A stretch of DNA of 64,000 bases, taken from NCBI GenBank assembly GCA_009760855.2, contig WPIO01000013.1:2554501-2618500 (forward strand), written 5' to 3'. This document shows, piece by piece, positions 10,987 through 21,319 of the stretch. The notes beneath the pieces were generated by a model that worked only from the letters and a program-made list of their open reading frames with translations, did not search any database and was not told where the DNA came from. The stretch comes from Cristatella mucedo. Lineage: Eukaryota; Bryozoa; Phylactolaemata; Cristatellidae. Each line of letters begins with the position of its first letter. Position 1 is the first letter of the stretch. Position numbers and translations under genes: made by a program.

Positions 10987-13900
10987 GTGAGTGCAGTATG
11001 TGTAGTAATTCCTACGAGGAGCTCGATGGTATTACCGTTTAGTTAAGAACGTTGGTCGACATCCAGGGATCTAATGTCTGAAAGGTATTCGTCAGGAATA
11101 CCGAATCTTCTCATGCAGAGTGCGTACAAAGAGATGTAGCTCTCATAGGGAGCTATGAAAATGTCTTATTATTTCAAAATTATTAGTGGTATTCTTACCA
11201 GCTTTCCACCCTCGAAGTGTATTACACTACCGTCAACGTGGAAGGTAGCAGACGTGTCACAATACCTGCAGCCATTGTAACTACCAGGCTGATCTTACAT
11301 GTGTAACTTCATGATGATAAGGTAACAACTCAGCAGCTCGGCCCTGGTCGGTGCACAGGCTGCAAAGCAGCCGGTTGTGAGTCAAACTGAATCATTAGCA
11401 AGGGGCAAGACTTTCACGACTTTGGACCAGCCTCGACTACGACAGCAGCTCATCGGAATGTACAGCCTCAACGACAGCAGCCCATCGGAATGTACAGCCT
11501 CAACGACAGCAGCTCACCAGCCTACCGACTGTAGAGGTGAAGAAAGTAGAGTGGGCGGGCAGCACACTCTGTCCTGCCCCACTCTGCCCAGCCACCCTCC
11601 TTCAGCAGCCTCTATCATTGCTCGCCCGAGACGAATGCAAGGTTTGGCCCCTTCCTCGGCGTATTCTAGGTTTCGCACGAGTAACAACTGACTGCACAGG
11701 CAAAGTCGCTGGAGCCGAGAGGGAATATTGGTAATGCATCGACAGCACATTGCCAGTCTAATGTGAGCTCAACACTTTTGCATATGCAGCCACTGTGAGT
11801 CTTCAGTTCTCATGTACATACACAGGAAAAGGTGGAGAGCTCAACGGAGGCTAAATAAACTGAACATTGGCATCGCCTCGTTGCTCTCGATTTCCTGGTA
11901 TCTGCTGTCTCGGAGAAAAAAGAGAATAAGACTCTTCCCCCTCCCCGAATGCCCCTGAAAAAGCAGCACATCAGACCCCAAACTGAGCATGACACTAGAC
12001 ACCGACACGAAGCCGACTACCAATAGCTAACCAATAACATGGCAGGTTGCCACTCACAGCAGCAGCAGTACTATTGGACTTCCCCACACATAGCCACATG
12101 AGCAAGCCACATAGTTTGTACATCGTACGGCCGGCCACATTCAACCGACCCTTACACGATCAGGTTCCACACTTACACGAATTATATCCGAGACAAGCAC
12201 ATTGGTTACATTTAACAGGGTTACATTGGTTACATCTAATTAGACTTTGTCACTATCTACGACCCTAACCAACACGATTGGCCAGCATCTACAACAACTC
12301 CATCTGAAAGTTGCATTTAATATGGAGGGAATCACGGTTGTCACTTGGGTTAAGTTAAAGTCAGTCTCCAATCAGGCACAATCGTGTAGATCTTCTCACA
12401 CAACAGGGTTAAAACCAGGTCTTTTAAATGCACTTTCAGAGGCAAGATTTATTGCGGCACTGATTGGGTAGCCAAGGCAGAGACATCCAAGTGGTCAGCA
12501 CGATACTTAGCGATCTGAGTGTCTGGGAAGAAACTAGCACAAGATGGCAGATCAGCAGCACTGCCGGAAAAAAGAGAAGTAGCCGAGGAAGAAATTTTGA
12601 CAGAACATGTACCAGCTTTTCGGTAACCCAACCGAATAAGCCGGGGACAGCAATGTTCTACTTGCTGCTGCAGCAACTGAGTACATCAATATTCGTGGTC
12701 TCACAATCTGGCAGCACAGCACAGCACTGCAGCCTTGCAGCGGTGTCCGCTGGTCAAAATGAGAAAAGACAAGATCATCGCTACCCTCTCCCGTCCTCCC
12801 TCTCTGTCTCTCTCCCCTCTCTCTTTCTACCTCTCACTTTCTCTCCTTCCATCTCTCTCTCCCCACCTCTCTTCCTCTCACCTCCCTCCAGATGCAAAAC
12901 TATGCACTGTGTTCGACACTTTAGGCAATGATAAACTTTATGATATCACTCGGGGAAAGGCAAACTCGACATTATCCTTTCACGTCGGCTCATCTTCAAT
13001 CATTCACCAAAGCAGTGCGAGCAGGGCGGGAAACCGAGCAAGCTGCCGCGTGCCTGCTGCTGCCCGGCAAATTGAGCATCTCCACTGGGCCCACTGTCTC
13101 AAACAGGTGCTAGCGATCCTAGAAAGCGGCAAGCGAGGACGCCAGGCTCGACCAGCATGGCGGCGTAGGTGCTTTTCGAAGCAGCCGATTTGTGCTTGGA
13201 CTAAGAGTAGTGTACAGCAGGAGGTAGGTGATTAAGGGAGAGCACTGGCCGCAGGCCGGGCTCCACTCGACGGCATTTCTCAGCAGCAAACGACGGGTGG
13301 CACTGACGGCCGAACATCAAGGAGGCAAGATGGACACAGCAGCTGCCCCTCGCAGGGCCGCTGCTTCGCGACACTAGGGATGAGAAGCTTCGCTCTGCAC
13401 AGGCTCTCACGTTCTACCATGCTTGCACCAGGAGAAGGCCGCGCTTGCCAAGCCGGGATCGCTCTCGGGCTGCGGTTGCCAGTACAGAGGGCAAGCCACT
13501 CCACACAGTGGCATGCCTGCGTGTGCCTTGGTTCGCATGAGCTACCATAAAGCAACCACCTCGACGAAGCCGGTGAAAGCAGGAGAAACTGCTACAAGCA
13601 GGCACAGGCAGAGGAGGGCAGAGCAGTGCAAGCCGAGGGCATGCAGGACAATGCCAGCAAATATTTGCACGGACCCGTTCATCACAACGGCAGTTGCTTG
13701 CCATCGATACAGGCAACTATGGACAAGACCACAACCTCTCTCTCTCTCTCATGCCTAAGAAAAACATTGCATGCTGAGTGGGAAGGCCTCGAGCAATTGC
13801 ACGGTTAACCCAAAACCATACCAGATATGCACTATTGCCCCCCCCCAAAAACATCTACAGCTAACAGAACGATATCCACTCAAGTTGACTGCCGATTAGT

Positions 13901-16900
13901 CAAAGCTACAAAATTGTCAAAAAAAACGATTGGATTGTCATGCCAACAGCAGCAGGACTGTGCTAGAAGGAGTGCCCGTGCATGCTGGCATCAATAGAAA
14001 GCCAATGCAAACAGAGAAACTTTGGTCAATGAAAAAGTAAGCTATGGTTACACCTTATGTCTGCTCCACGGATTGCCACCCGTGGCCCGGCGGCAGCCTA
14101 CCAGTGAGCCACAGGCAGTGGTACCCACCAGCGCCCTCCTCCTACACCCACCTCCTCGGCCACTGCATCGAACAGGCACCGGGCCCATGTCCACCTCTCA
14201 CTTCCTCTTCCGAACAAACGGTCAAAGGGAGCTCTCCAGCCTCCAAAGAGAGCAGGTGGTGGGTACGCCACTTACAAGCACTGAGGAACAAAGGTTTTCA
14301 ACGTGTTTCACACTGACTGGAGCAGGCGATCAAGATGATTTCACAACCAAACGCAAATCTTCCGCGACTTCAATTCAAAGCTCCGAAAACGAAGCCATCC
14401 AGTAATTTTTGGGTAATATACATTCCATTTATAATATCCAGATAATATAAACGTGGTGCAAGATTTTTAGTAAGAGCATTAACCCAGGTGCCACCTCGGT
14501 TTTCGTGAAACGACATGCAGCCAGTCTGAGGCACTGAGGTCTAACATAAGCTTTCCCACCTCCAGCAATAATCAGAACCTACAACTTCTCTAAACATGAA
14601 ATGGTCTGTACTGAAACGTGGCAGGAGATGCTCGAGCCAACTTCCTCTCCTGGTAATCTCGGAGAAGCTGCACGGTTTCAACCAGACTAAGCGTGCACAT
14701 CCAGTCAGTTGCACCACCCTGGAAACATGCACAATCCATACTTCAACATGCTACATGCATTCCTGCCATGGCAGCAAACGTTCTTGGAATCTAATCGAAT
14801 GATGACAAAAACCGAGCTACTAGTTATGGGCAAACCTATGCTTACTCAGAAATGAGAAAACCTAACCACAAAATAGGCTCGGTCAGCATATCGCACGTGA
14901 CAAGTCTGCATGCAATCTGAGCAGTCATGTTCCAAAGTGACCATTCACTAGATGATCAGGTAAGCTCATCAGTAAAGTCTGCCGTAACACCTCGGAAATT
15001 AGGGCCTTCTTTGACAGGGATACCACACTCTTGGTTGGCCCATGCATTTGAAACATCACGTATTGACTTCTGTAATCTGCTGCTAATCCGACTAAGGTTC
15101 TATCCCTTTTAGGTCCTTCAATTCTTTGGCTCCAGCATACCTATCAGAACTACTCTCACACGAGGTTAGGCATCGTACCACCTGCTTTTCTGGCTTACTC
15201 GAATCTTGTAGCTACAAATCGTAAGAAGCTCAAATCTTTTGGAGATCAAGCCTTTAGTTCTTATGCTCGCAAAGCCTGGAACTCACTTTCGACTGACGTT
15301 ACGACATCCCTGACTTGATAAGATTTAAAAAGAAGGTAAAAACGCACCTGTTTATCACAACATTGAATGGGTCCTTGTGACTCGTCCTTTGTGTGCTTAT
15401 GTGTGCTGACACTGTGCATTCTGCGACAAATCATATTTGCATTTTAAACCTGGGCATTTCACTTCATCACGCGTGATTTCCTTGCAATACAACAGCCGGC
15501 ACGAGTACCATAGCATGCATGTACATATGCATGCATACGTGAGTACACGGGCCTACCAGGCAAGGTTCCTTCATACCTAGCTGAACTGATAATAATAACA
15601 ATAATAATGCACTTGATAAAGCGCCCTCAGAGAACTTAATCTCTTTCTAGGCGTTTTACATTTGCTGCAAAGGGAAATGCAATTGAATGGTAAGTAAAAT
15701 CATGCTTGAAAAACAAACAGAATGAATAATATGGCTAGGGGTGACATGCAGAGAGCCTTAGCACGCAAATGTGGTTCGTGGCAGCATGCACAGTGTCAGC
15801 ACGCATAAGCACATGAAGGACGAATCACAGGGACCCACTAAATTGCTGCCATAAATAGGTGTGTGTTTGTAAGTTCCTTTTAAATGTGATCAGGTCAGGA
15901 GATGTTCTGACGCAGGTCGGGAGGGAGTTCCAGGCTGTGGGAGCATACGAACTAAATGCACGGTCTCCAAAGGATTTAAGGTTTGTATGAGGTATTTCTA
16001 GACTGTTGGATTCCGAAAAGCAGGTGGTACGATGCTTGGCCTGATGGGGGAGTATATCGGCGAGATAAGCTGGAGCCATAGAATGAAGGGACCTAAAAGT
16101 GAGCGACAAAACCTTGAAGTCAATCCGTTGCTTGACTGGTAGCCAGTGCAGGTCGGCAAGAAATGGTATGATGTGGCATCTTCAACACTCACGACAGACA
16201 AGCCTAGCTGCAGAGTTTTGCACCAGCTGCAATCGCCTGATCGCACATGCTGGTAGGCCAGTAAGCAGTGAGTTGCAGAAGTCGAGACGGGATATCACGA
16301 ATGCATGGACCAACTTGGACGTGGTATTATTATTATTATTATTATTAAGTGCTCTACCAATTTTAGCATCCTCGTGCCTTCAGGTCCTGTACGGACAAAA
16401 AAAATTAGCCGTTCCATTCCTCCGCTTAAAGACCGTTGGCAACCGACGCTTTTGCTCTCCAGGTCCTAGACTGTGGAACTCACATCCGCAACTCTCACGT
16501 AATGTATTTACTCTTCTGCTGCCGACTATTGCATATCCTTTCTAGCTATCCAAAGCTGCTACGTCCATGCTCCTCACTACCTCATCTGATCTCCTGACTC
16601 TGCTATGCTTTCCACGTTCTCTTTGTTGCATGAGATGAAGTCTAATTCGTACCGAAAGCCACTTTGGCTGGGAGTGCGATATAGAAAACTCCTGCATAAC
16701 ATCCACACCGCCTTCGTGGAGTTACAGACAAAGATACATTACATTACATGAGAGCTGGTTTGGCACAGTGGTTACTGGGCTTGCTCCGACCAAGGTCTGG
16801 CCGAGGTCGTGAGCTCGAGCCCCATAGTATATGTGAAGCGCCTGAATAGAGAATACGTTCTCTTAGGTCACTATACAAACTAATTATATAATTATTAAAT

Positions 16901-18715
16901 CATCAAGCATGTACACGAAAACACACACACACACACACACATACACTCACACACCAAGCCCTTCTCTGCACAACTGTCTCCTTGTCTCTCTGATACCACA
17001 TCTAAATCGGTCCAAGCTTTTGTGAAATCCTGTCTCCACTTCTGTAACTGCTTGCTGGTCTACCGGCTCGTGCAATCAGCTGCTTACAGCTAATGCAAAA
17101 CTCTGCAGCTAGGCGTGTCTGTCATGAGCGTTGAAGATGCCACATCATACCATTTCTTGCCGACCTGCACTGGCTACCAGTGAAGCAACGCACCGACTTC
17201 AAGTTTGTGTCACTCACTTGCAGGTGCCTTCATTCTTTGGCTCCAGCCTACCTATCAAATCTACTGCTCCACCAGGCTAAGCATCGTACCACCAGCTTTC
17301 GGAATATAACTCTTTACCTATAACTCGTAGGATCCTCAAATCCTTTGGAGACCGTGCCTTTAGTTCGTATGCTCCTAAAGCCAGGAACTCACTTCCGCCT
17401 TGCGTCACGACATCATCTGACTTGACCACATTTCAAAAGAAACAAAAAACCCATTTATTTATCAAAGCACTTAGTGGGTCCATGTAATTTGTCCTTTACG
17501 TCCTTATGCGTGCTGACACTGAGCATGCTGCCACTACCATGTTTGCAAGCTGAACCTGTGCCTGTCACCCCTGACCATGTTATGCTTGTTGTCATTGAGC
17601 ATGCTACCACTAACCATTCAATCGTGCTTCTTTTGCAGCAGATGTAAAGTGCCTAGAAAGAGATTAAGTTCTCTGAGGGTGCTACGTCGAATGTACTATT
17701 CCTATTATTATTATTATGACCTCTACATCTCTCCCCACTTCTTTGCCAGTGGCATTATATATATATATATATATATATATCCCTCTCTATCTGCTACAGC
17801 TTTCCTTTCTCTATGTTTCTGTCTATCTGTCTGTCTCTCTCTCTCTCTCTTTCCCATCTAGCTCTCCTTCTATCTATGCCCTTCCTGCCCTAAGATAGTG
17901 TTATGGGTACAGGGCATTTGGGAACAACTTTGGAACAACTCACCTAGGTTATTACATAAACAACCGCAACTAATGGGACCATTCAGCAGGTATCTTAGCA
18001 AGCTTAGGTGACAGTCACCTTCAACAGACACCAGCCGACAAACAGACTGAAAGGGTAAGGACGCAGCACACACGACTGCACCATCTGGCGGCTTGTACTG
18101 TACAGGCTACACGACGATACACAGTTCGGAAAGATGGTAGGGCCGGTCGCGAGGTGACATCTATGCCGACGAGGCTAATGCGAGCCTCCGGCTGGACTGC
18201 TAGCAGCAGAGCCACCAAGCGGCCGAACTACCAGCCAGCGTTTGGATCCTAAGCAGCTGCTGCTGAGACAGCACCGTTCGAGGCCCGCCCTCAGAGCACT
18301 GCCTCGTGCTGACACGCTGGCTCGCCCATGCTGCGAGCCACGCTGCCTCGCGAGTTGCCCGGCGACACCGTACCGCTTGCTTTCCGTCGCCGTAGTAGAC
18401 GATGATGATCAGCGACGTGACAACGTTCAGCACGAGGCCGACCAGCGTCAGGCAGTTGGGCGCGCACCACAGCGGCACCTGCTGCACGCACCACTCCCAG
18501 AACTTCCCAAACCAGGGCTCCATTAGCGACAGCTCGCCGGCGCGGCTGTACTTGTGCTCCGCGAGCCGCTTCAGCTGCTTCTCCGACAGCACCGCCATCA
18601 TTTCCTTGTGGTGCGCCTTCACCACCTTCCAAAAGAAATAGAACACGCCGGTACCGAATATCAGCATTCGGTGAAAGGTGAGCCGGCCGTCCGGAGTCCA
18701 GAGACCAATGTCCAC
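3166..18715 (-). CDS. CEPT1: Choline/ethanolamine phosphotransferase (CEPT1/CHPT1 type), 5' half of gene
   Basis: Three exons, read right to left (18715-18374, 9983-9836, 3307-3166), join in one frame to about 211 residues, the N-terminal half of a protein usually near 400 residues. The product is a multi-pass ER/Golgi membrane enzyme that moves phosphocholine or phosphoethanolamine from the CDP-alcohol to diacylglycerol, the last Kennedy-pathway step. Seen directly: the CDP-alcohol phosphotransferase signature D137-G138-x2-A141-R142-x8-G151-x3-D155-x3-D159 is complete. A first membrane span lies at residues 89-108 and others in exons 2 and 3. The motif [14 protein letters not shown] is at the end of exon 3. 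Junction phases are 0, 1 and 2. Similarity recalled from the human paralogues does not separate CEPT1 from CHPT1, and it may be the single pre-duplication gene. The remaining exons are presumably left of position 1; none was found in 1-3165. Confidence 0.94.
3770..4215 (+). mobile_element. LINE-B fragment (CR1/L2-like C-terminus)
   Basis: With frameshifts it reads as a CR1/L2-type C-terminal segment (…[20 protein letters not shown]…, then …[15 protein letters not shown]…). The same order occurs at 29216-29780 and, inverted, at 37274-37890. It is decayed. Confidence 0.65.
4383..5570 (+). mobile_element. Tc1-like DNA transposon relic with transposase pseudogene
   Basis: Pieces of a Tc1-type DDE transposase appear in order with frame changes. 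A helix-turn-helix linker-like [18 protein letters not shown] lies near 4640-4695. [16 protein letters not shown] block, equivalent to the family's GGGSVMVWGCFS, is near 4951-5000. [11 protein letters not shown], the conserved region after the second catalytic Asp, is near 5190-5222. Stops and frameshifts make it inactive. Possible weak terminal inverted repeats are TACAAAAAATGCTT near 4380 and the reverse complement of AAGTATTTTTTTCCA near 5551. That gives about 1.2 kb, a normal Tc1 length; the ends are tentative. Confidence 0.65.
5571..5640 (+). mobile_element. LINE/SINE-type 3' tail fragment
   Basis: GTGCCAAGGAAGAGATTTAG followed by TTCTGTTAAGGTGCC and (ATT)n resembles the shared LINE-A/SINE-1 hairpin tail. 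It is too short to assign to either family. Confidence 0.4.
5730..6070 (+). mobile_element. LINE-B 3' end
   Basis: It matches the 3' section of LINE-B: …ACTCATTACCTC…GAAACGAAGTCTG…, then TTTGTGGAGTTACAGACGAA and the terminal ATACATTACATTAC. Other LINE-B 3' ends at 16338-16748 and 37274 (inverted) end the same way. Confidence 0.65.
6538..6592. repeat. (GA)n microsatellite, imperfect
   Basis: AGAGAGAAAGA... purine tract of about 55 bp, read directly. Confidence 0.9.
6740..7905 (+). mobile_element. LINE-B copy with decayed reverse transcriptase core
   Basis: It carries an RT relic. [12 protein letters not shown] corresponds to the PQGSVLGPLLF region. [14 protein letters not shown] (near 6850-6895) is the YADD box, degraded to [18 protein letters not shown] equivalent follows near 6955. 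Then come the C-terminal domain with stops and the LINE-B 3' end, finishing about 7900 in GACAGATATAAACATTACAA. It is inactive. Confidence 0.7.
8561..8618. repeat. (CA)n microsatellite
   Basis: About 58 bp of CA repeat with a few CG interruptions, ending 60 bp before a LINE-A copy. Confidence 0.95.
8679..9727 (+). mobile_element. LINE-A copy, 5'-truncated
   Basis: It starts within the RT just after the YADD region (AATTCTCTTAACTACCTTGC…), then reads [18 protein letters not shown] long open piece (8814-9431) covers most of the C-terminal domain, and the full 3' UTR, hairpin and (ATT/AGT)n tail follow. Frameshifts interrupt it near 8815 and 9120. Confidence 0.85.
9836..9983 (-). CDS. CEPT1: CEPT1 coding exon 2 (catalytic motif)
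   Basis: 148 nt, from acceptor TTGCAG|GTT to donor ACAG|GTTGGT, phase 0 in and phase 1 out. It encodes [17 protein letters not shown], then the whole DG-x2-AR-x8-G-x3-D-x3-D metal and substrate site, ending [10 protein letters not shown]. All conserved Asp, Gly and Arg residues are present, so the enzyme should be active. Low-similarity intron sequence lies on both sides. Confidence 0.95.
10500..10770 (-). mobile_element. LINE-B fragment
   Basis: The reverse complement matches the LINE-B C-terminal segment (…TTGGACTTTAAAAAGGAACC, CTAGCAGCAGTATT…, GGACCTGAGGGCAGTAG). The aligned counterpart is at 37600-37860. Confidence 0.6.
10938..10984. repeat. (CT)n microsatellite
   Basis: Uninterrupted CT repeat of about 47 bp. 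Confidence 0.97.
11441..11518. repeat. 32-bp tandem repeat, about 2.4 copies
   Basis: The unit begins GACAGCAGCTCATCGGAATG, followed by TACAGCCTCAAC. It starts at 11441, 11473 and 11505, with one C/T difference between copies 1 and 2. Confidence 0.93.
12783..12892. repeat. Imperfect CT-rich tract
   Basis: About 110 bp of CTCTCC/TCTCTC pyrimidine-rich sequence on the plus strand in CEPT1 intron 1. On the transcribed strand it is purine-rich, so it is not a splice tract for this gene. Confidence 0.8.
14793..15455 (+). mobile_element. LINE-A-related copy, divergent
   Basis: It covers MGKP…, the GSVSIS block, [15 protein letters not shown], the [10 protein letters not shown] piece and the C-terminus up to the start of the 3' UTR (ending near GCATTCTGCGACAAATCATA). 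Substitutions and frameshifts are many more than in the 45-kb copy. No hairpin tail was found. Confidence 0.65.
15575..16333 (-). mobile_element. LINE-A copy, 5'-truncated, minus
   Basis: It starts at the (ATT)n tail (15585-15610 on plus), continues through the hairpin and 3' UTR, and then the C-terminal coding region to about VHAFV. It keeps long open pieces: [20 protein letters not shown] from 16109 and another frame from 16246. It ends abruptly at another (ATT)n run, where a LINE-B piece begins. Confidence 0.85.
16338..16748 (+). mobile_element. LINE-B 3' end
   Basis: It reads …[25 protein letters not shown], then LINE-B 3' sequence ending GTTACAGACAAAGATACATT and ACATTAC. A SINE-1 follows within a few bases. 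Confidence 0.7.
16750..16899 (+). mobile_element. SINE-1, tRNA-derived
   Basis: The internal pol III promoter is intact: A box TGGCACAGTGG (16761-16771) and B box GCTCGAGCCC (16813-16822). Next come ATGTGAAGCGCCTGAATAGA and the TTCTCTTAGG arm of the LINE-A-type hairpin, then (ATTAT)-rich sequence. About 150 bp in all, no coding capacity. Confidence 0.8.
16921..16943. repeat. (AC)n microsatellite next to SINE-1 tail
   Basis: A short AC repeat about 20 bp beyond the SINE-1 3' end. Confidence 0.85.
16985..17715 (+). mobile_element. LINE-A copy, 5'-truncated
   Basis: It begins GATACCACATCTAAATCGGT (DTTSKSV…), then the C-terminal domain with frameshifts, the 3' UTR (GTGCTGACACTGAGCATGCT…), the hairpin with decayed stem (AAAGTGCC…GGTGC) and (ATT)n. 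Confidence 0.8.
17757..17780. repeat. (TA)n microsatellite
   Basis: 24 bp of TA repeat followed by CT-rich sequence to 17852. Confidence 0.9.
18374..18715 (-). CDS. CEPT1: CEPT1 coding exon 1
   Basis: 342 nt, 114 codons, donor GCG|GTACGG (phase 0). An in-frame TAG lies ten codons upstream, so the Met at 18715 is the first possible start if this exon is unspliced 5'. Met40 (18598) has the better Kozak context (A at -3, G at +4) and begins [12 protein letters not shown], close to where vertebrate relatives start. The extra 39 residues include a hydrophobic stretch (17-29, [13 protein letters not shown]). Family-typical segments follow: [14 protein letters not shown] (47-60), [14 protein letters not shown] (80-93) and a membrane span at 89-108. 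The exon is CpG-rich and continuous with the island upstream. Confidence 0.92.
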
Positions 18716-18719
18716 ATCC

Positions 18720-19890
18720 GGTGGGCGACGTAAAATATTATCTGCTAGCCCTCGGCGGCGGCCGCCGCCGCCTCAAATCGAACGCGTAGCGAAAGAGCCT
18801 ACTTTGCGGGGGCGCGATAGCTGGTCGACCAAGCGACGGAGACGTCGCTGGCCGGCCCCCGCCGCCGCTTCGGTAGCTCTGAGGGGAGAGACGGCGGCGG
18901 CTGAGGTCGCGCAGCCGCAGCGGAAGGCCACCGTGGAGCGCGCGAGAGCGACCTCGCGTCAGCTGACCGGGAACGCTGAGCAGACGTTCCCGTCCCAGTA
19001 GTCTGCACAGGGCGATACTGCGGCTGTTGCTGCAGCTCAATCGCTGCGCCTCGCAAGAGCTCAGGGGCGACCGTAAGGAGCGGACTCTCCAGCAGAGGTG
19101 TGCGGCGCAGCTTCAACGAGCCGTCGCTTCCGCCGGCGCTGCCTCGTGGGATCGCAGCTAAGACCGCGGCACGACGCACGCCAACTGCTTGGCCGCGCGC
19201 GCAGTTCGCGCTTCCGGTGTGTGCCTAACAACACTCGCCCGAGTCCTCGGGCGTGTTTGCGTGCCCTTCTGCATATCAGCGCGGCCCTGCTGGTTGACTC
19301 GTTCTAGCGGCTGCGCCTCCCCGGCGTCCTCGACTGACCGAAGCCCAGGGGCGGCCGCGGGAATTTGAGGGGGGGTAGTTGGGCCTAATCTTGTAGCCAG
19401 GCGCGGGATAGCTCAGCCTACGCGCTGCGAGAGTAAACGCGGGACCTACAGCTCCGGTCAGACGGTGCCTGCGGCAGGCTAGACCGAGCGCCGGCTCGAG
19501 TGGGCCCAGACGGGGGGGGGAAGTTTGCAGCGCGGCGAGCATCGCCTGGCGGCGGCCCGTGGCAGCGGCTGCCGCGCCGCTCGCCGCCGTTATCAGCAAA
19601 AGGTCACCCGCGGCACGCGACCTCGCCGCTGCGCGCTGTGCGCAGATCGTTCGAGCGAGCGCGAGGTAGGCGAAGCGAGGATTCGCGATTCGCCAACAAC
19701 TACCGAGTTTCGGCGGCGGCTAATCGCTGAAATCGCCGAGGATCGCTGCGGGAAAGCGACTCAAAATGAGGAAGCGAGCCTCGCGAAGCAAGCTGATGCT
19801 GCGCGACTTTGCTGCTCCGCTGCCGAGCGAGCAGCTGCACCGTCCGTAGACGAGCGGCTCCTCTCCTCTGAGGTAGTTTAAAAAGCAGCG
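18720..19890 (-). promoter_or_regulatory. CEPT1: CpG island, probable CEPT1 promoter and 5' UTR
   Basis: About 1.2 kb immediately upstream of the first CEPT1 exon is densely CpG-rich, with many GCGG/CCGCC runs and no TATA box at a sensible distance. It contrasts with the AT-richer flanks on both sides. No known coding sequence could be recognised on either strand; the open frames here look like by-products of high GC. It fits a TATA-less housekeeping promoter, perhaps with a non-coding first exon. A divergent transcript to the right cannot be excluded, but I see no gene there before PHRF1 at 41 kb. Confidence 0.55.
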
Positions 19891-20061
19891 TGGGGCGAGT
19901 ATGCTGCCGCTAATCGTTCGCACCCCGTTGCTTCGACGCTGAGCTAAATAATGGTAAAGAGCAAAGAAGGTGAACGTCGCATAAGCGCAAAGTGCGGAAA
20001 ACGGCAGCAAAAAGTTTGCTGCTTGCTAGTGTCTCGTTTTAATTCTTCTCTCTCTCTCACT

Positions 20062-20638
20062 CTCGTCGCAGTTGCCACATCATATCACTTCTCGTCGACT
20101 TGCACTGGCTACCAGTCAAGCAACTCGTCGACTTCAAAGTTTTGCCGCTCATGTTTAGATACCTTCATTCTTTGGCTCCAGCCTACTTATCAGATCTGCT
20201 GCCCCACCAGGCTAAACACCGTACCACCCGCTTTTCGGAATCTAGCTGTTTACCCATACCTCGTATAAACCTCAAATCCTTTGGAGACCATGCCTTTTGT
20301 TGGTATGCTCCCAAACTTGAAACTCGCTCCCGACTTCCGTCACGACATACCCTGACTTGACCACATTTAAAAAAGAAATTAAAACGTACCTATTTATCAC
20401 AGCATTTAGTGGGTCCCTGCGATTCGTCCTTTATGTGCTTATGCACCGACACTGTGCATGCTGCCACTAACCACACTTGCATGCTGTCCATGTGCATGTC
20501 ACCCCAACCATGTTATTCTGGTTGTTTATTTAGCACGCTACTACTAACCATTCAATCACGCTTCCTTTGCAGCAAATGTAAAGCACCTAGAAAGAGATCG
20601 ACTTCTCTGATGGTACTTTATCAAATGTGTTGTTATAA
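20062..20638 (+). mobile_element. LINE-A 3' part, 5'-truncated
   Basis: It starts GTCGCAGTTGCCACATCATA directly after a CT-rich run and reads [14 protein letters not shown] in a shifted frame. It then runs through the C-terminus and 3' UTR to the terminal hairpin (…GTAAAGCACCTAGAAAGAGA…). The usual (ATT)n is replaced by a (CT)n repeat. Confidence 0.8.
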
Positions 20639-20641
20639 CTA

Positions 20642-20644
20642 TCT

Positions 20645-20695
<51 letters not shown>
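20642..20695. repeat. (CT)n microsatellite
   Basis: About 54 bp, at the 3' end of a LINE-A copy. Confidence 0.95.
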
Positions 20696-20700
<5 letters not shown>

Positions 20701-20779
20701 TCTCCACATTACGGGCAAGTGGAGCAGAATATAAATAATAAGATATTTATATAGTGGCCCAAAAGAACTAAATCCATCG

Positions 20780-21310
20780 CCTGGCACCTGGTTATGATCA
20801 TTTATTGATTAGTAACGACAACATGCACAGTGTCGGCATGCAAAAGCCCACTAGGGGCGATTCAAGCGGAGGACTCAGCGAATAATTCAAGGAAAACGGG
20901 TTTTCAGCTTTTTCTTCTTCCTCTTCTTCTTAAGTGCCGTCTAGACAAAGGATGTTGTGACGTCAATCGAGAACGATTTCCACGCTCTGGGAGCACACGA
21001 AACTCAAAGCTCGGTCTCTACAGGATTTGAGATTGATTAGAGGCACAGTTAAACTACTTGAGTCTGAAGAGCAGGCGGCGGTGCGCTGCTGCGAAGAAAG
21101 CATTTCGGACAGGCAGGCCGAAGCAAGAGAATGGAAGGACCTGCATATGAGCTACGGGACCTTGAAGTCGATCTGCTGGTTGCTTGATGGAGAGCCAGTG
21201 CAGGCCGGTGAGAAGTGGGCAATGTAGAAGTCGTAACGATTATAGCAGACAAGTGTAGCTGCAGAGTTCTACACCACCTGTGAGCACCTTATTGCACAAG
21301 CAGGCAGACC
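20780..21310 (-). mobile_element. LINE-A-related copy, old and divergent
   Basis: The minus strand matches LINE-A from VQNSAAT… (GTGTAGAACTCTGCAGCTAC) down to a shortened 3' UTR (CATGCACAGTGTCGGCATGC on plus). Many substitutions and a missing tail suggest an old insertion or a sister subfamily. Confidence 0.55.
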
Positions 21311-21319
21311 TTAGCAAGA

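Larger units (their letters stand above)
9984..18373 (-). other. CEPT1 intron 1
   Basis: An 8.4-kb intron containing LINE-B (10500-10770, 16338-16748), LINE-A (14793-15455, 15575-16333, 16985-17715), SINE-1 (16750-16899), CT/TA/AC microsatellites and a 32-bp tandem repeat (11441-11518). I see no recognisable feature in 10000-10490, 11050-11430, 11520-12780, 12900-14790 or 17900-18370; GC is raised in 12,950-14,300 but the open frames there show no family motif. Confidence 0.7.

Noticed and set aside
11441-11518. CRISPR-like array
   Set aside because: Repeats are directly tandem without spacers, and the genome is eukaryotic.
16750-16830. tRNA gene
   Set aside because: A and B boxes are present, but there is no cloverleaf acceptor stem, and the sequence recurs as a SINE with a LINE-type tail.
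18678-19881. Several Arg/Ala-rich open frames on both strands of the CpG island
   Set aside because: High CpG content suppresses stop codons; no frame shows a domain or splice support.
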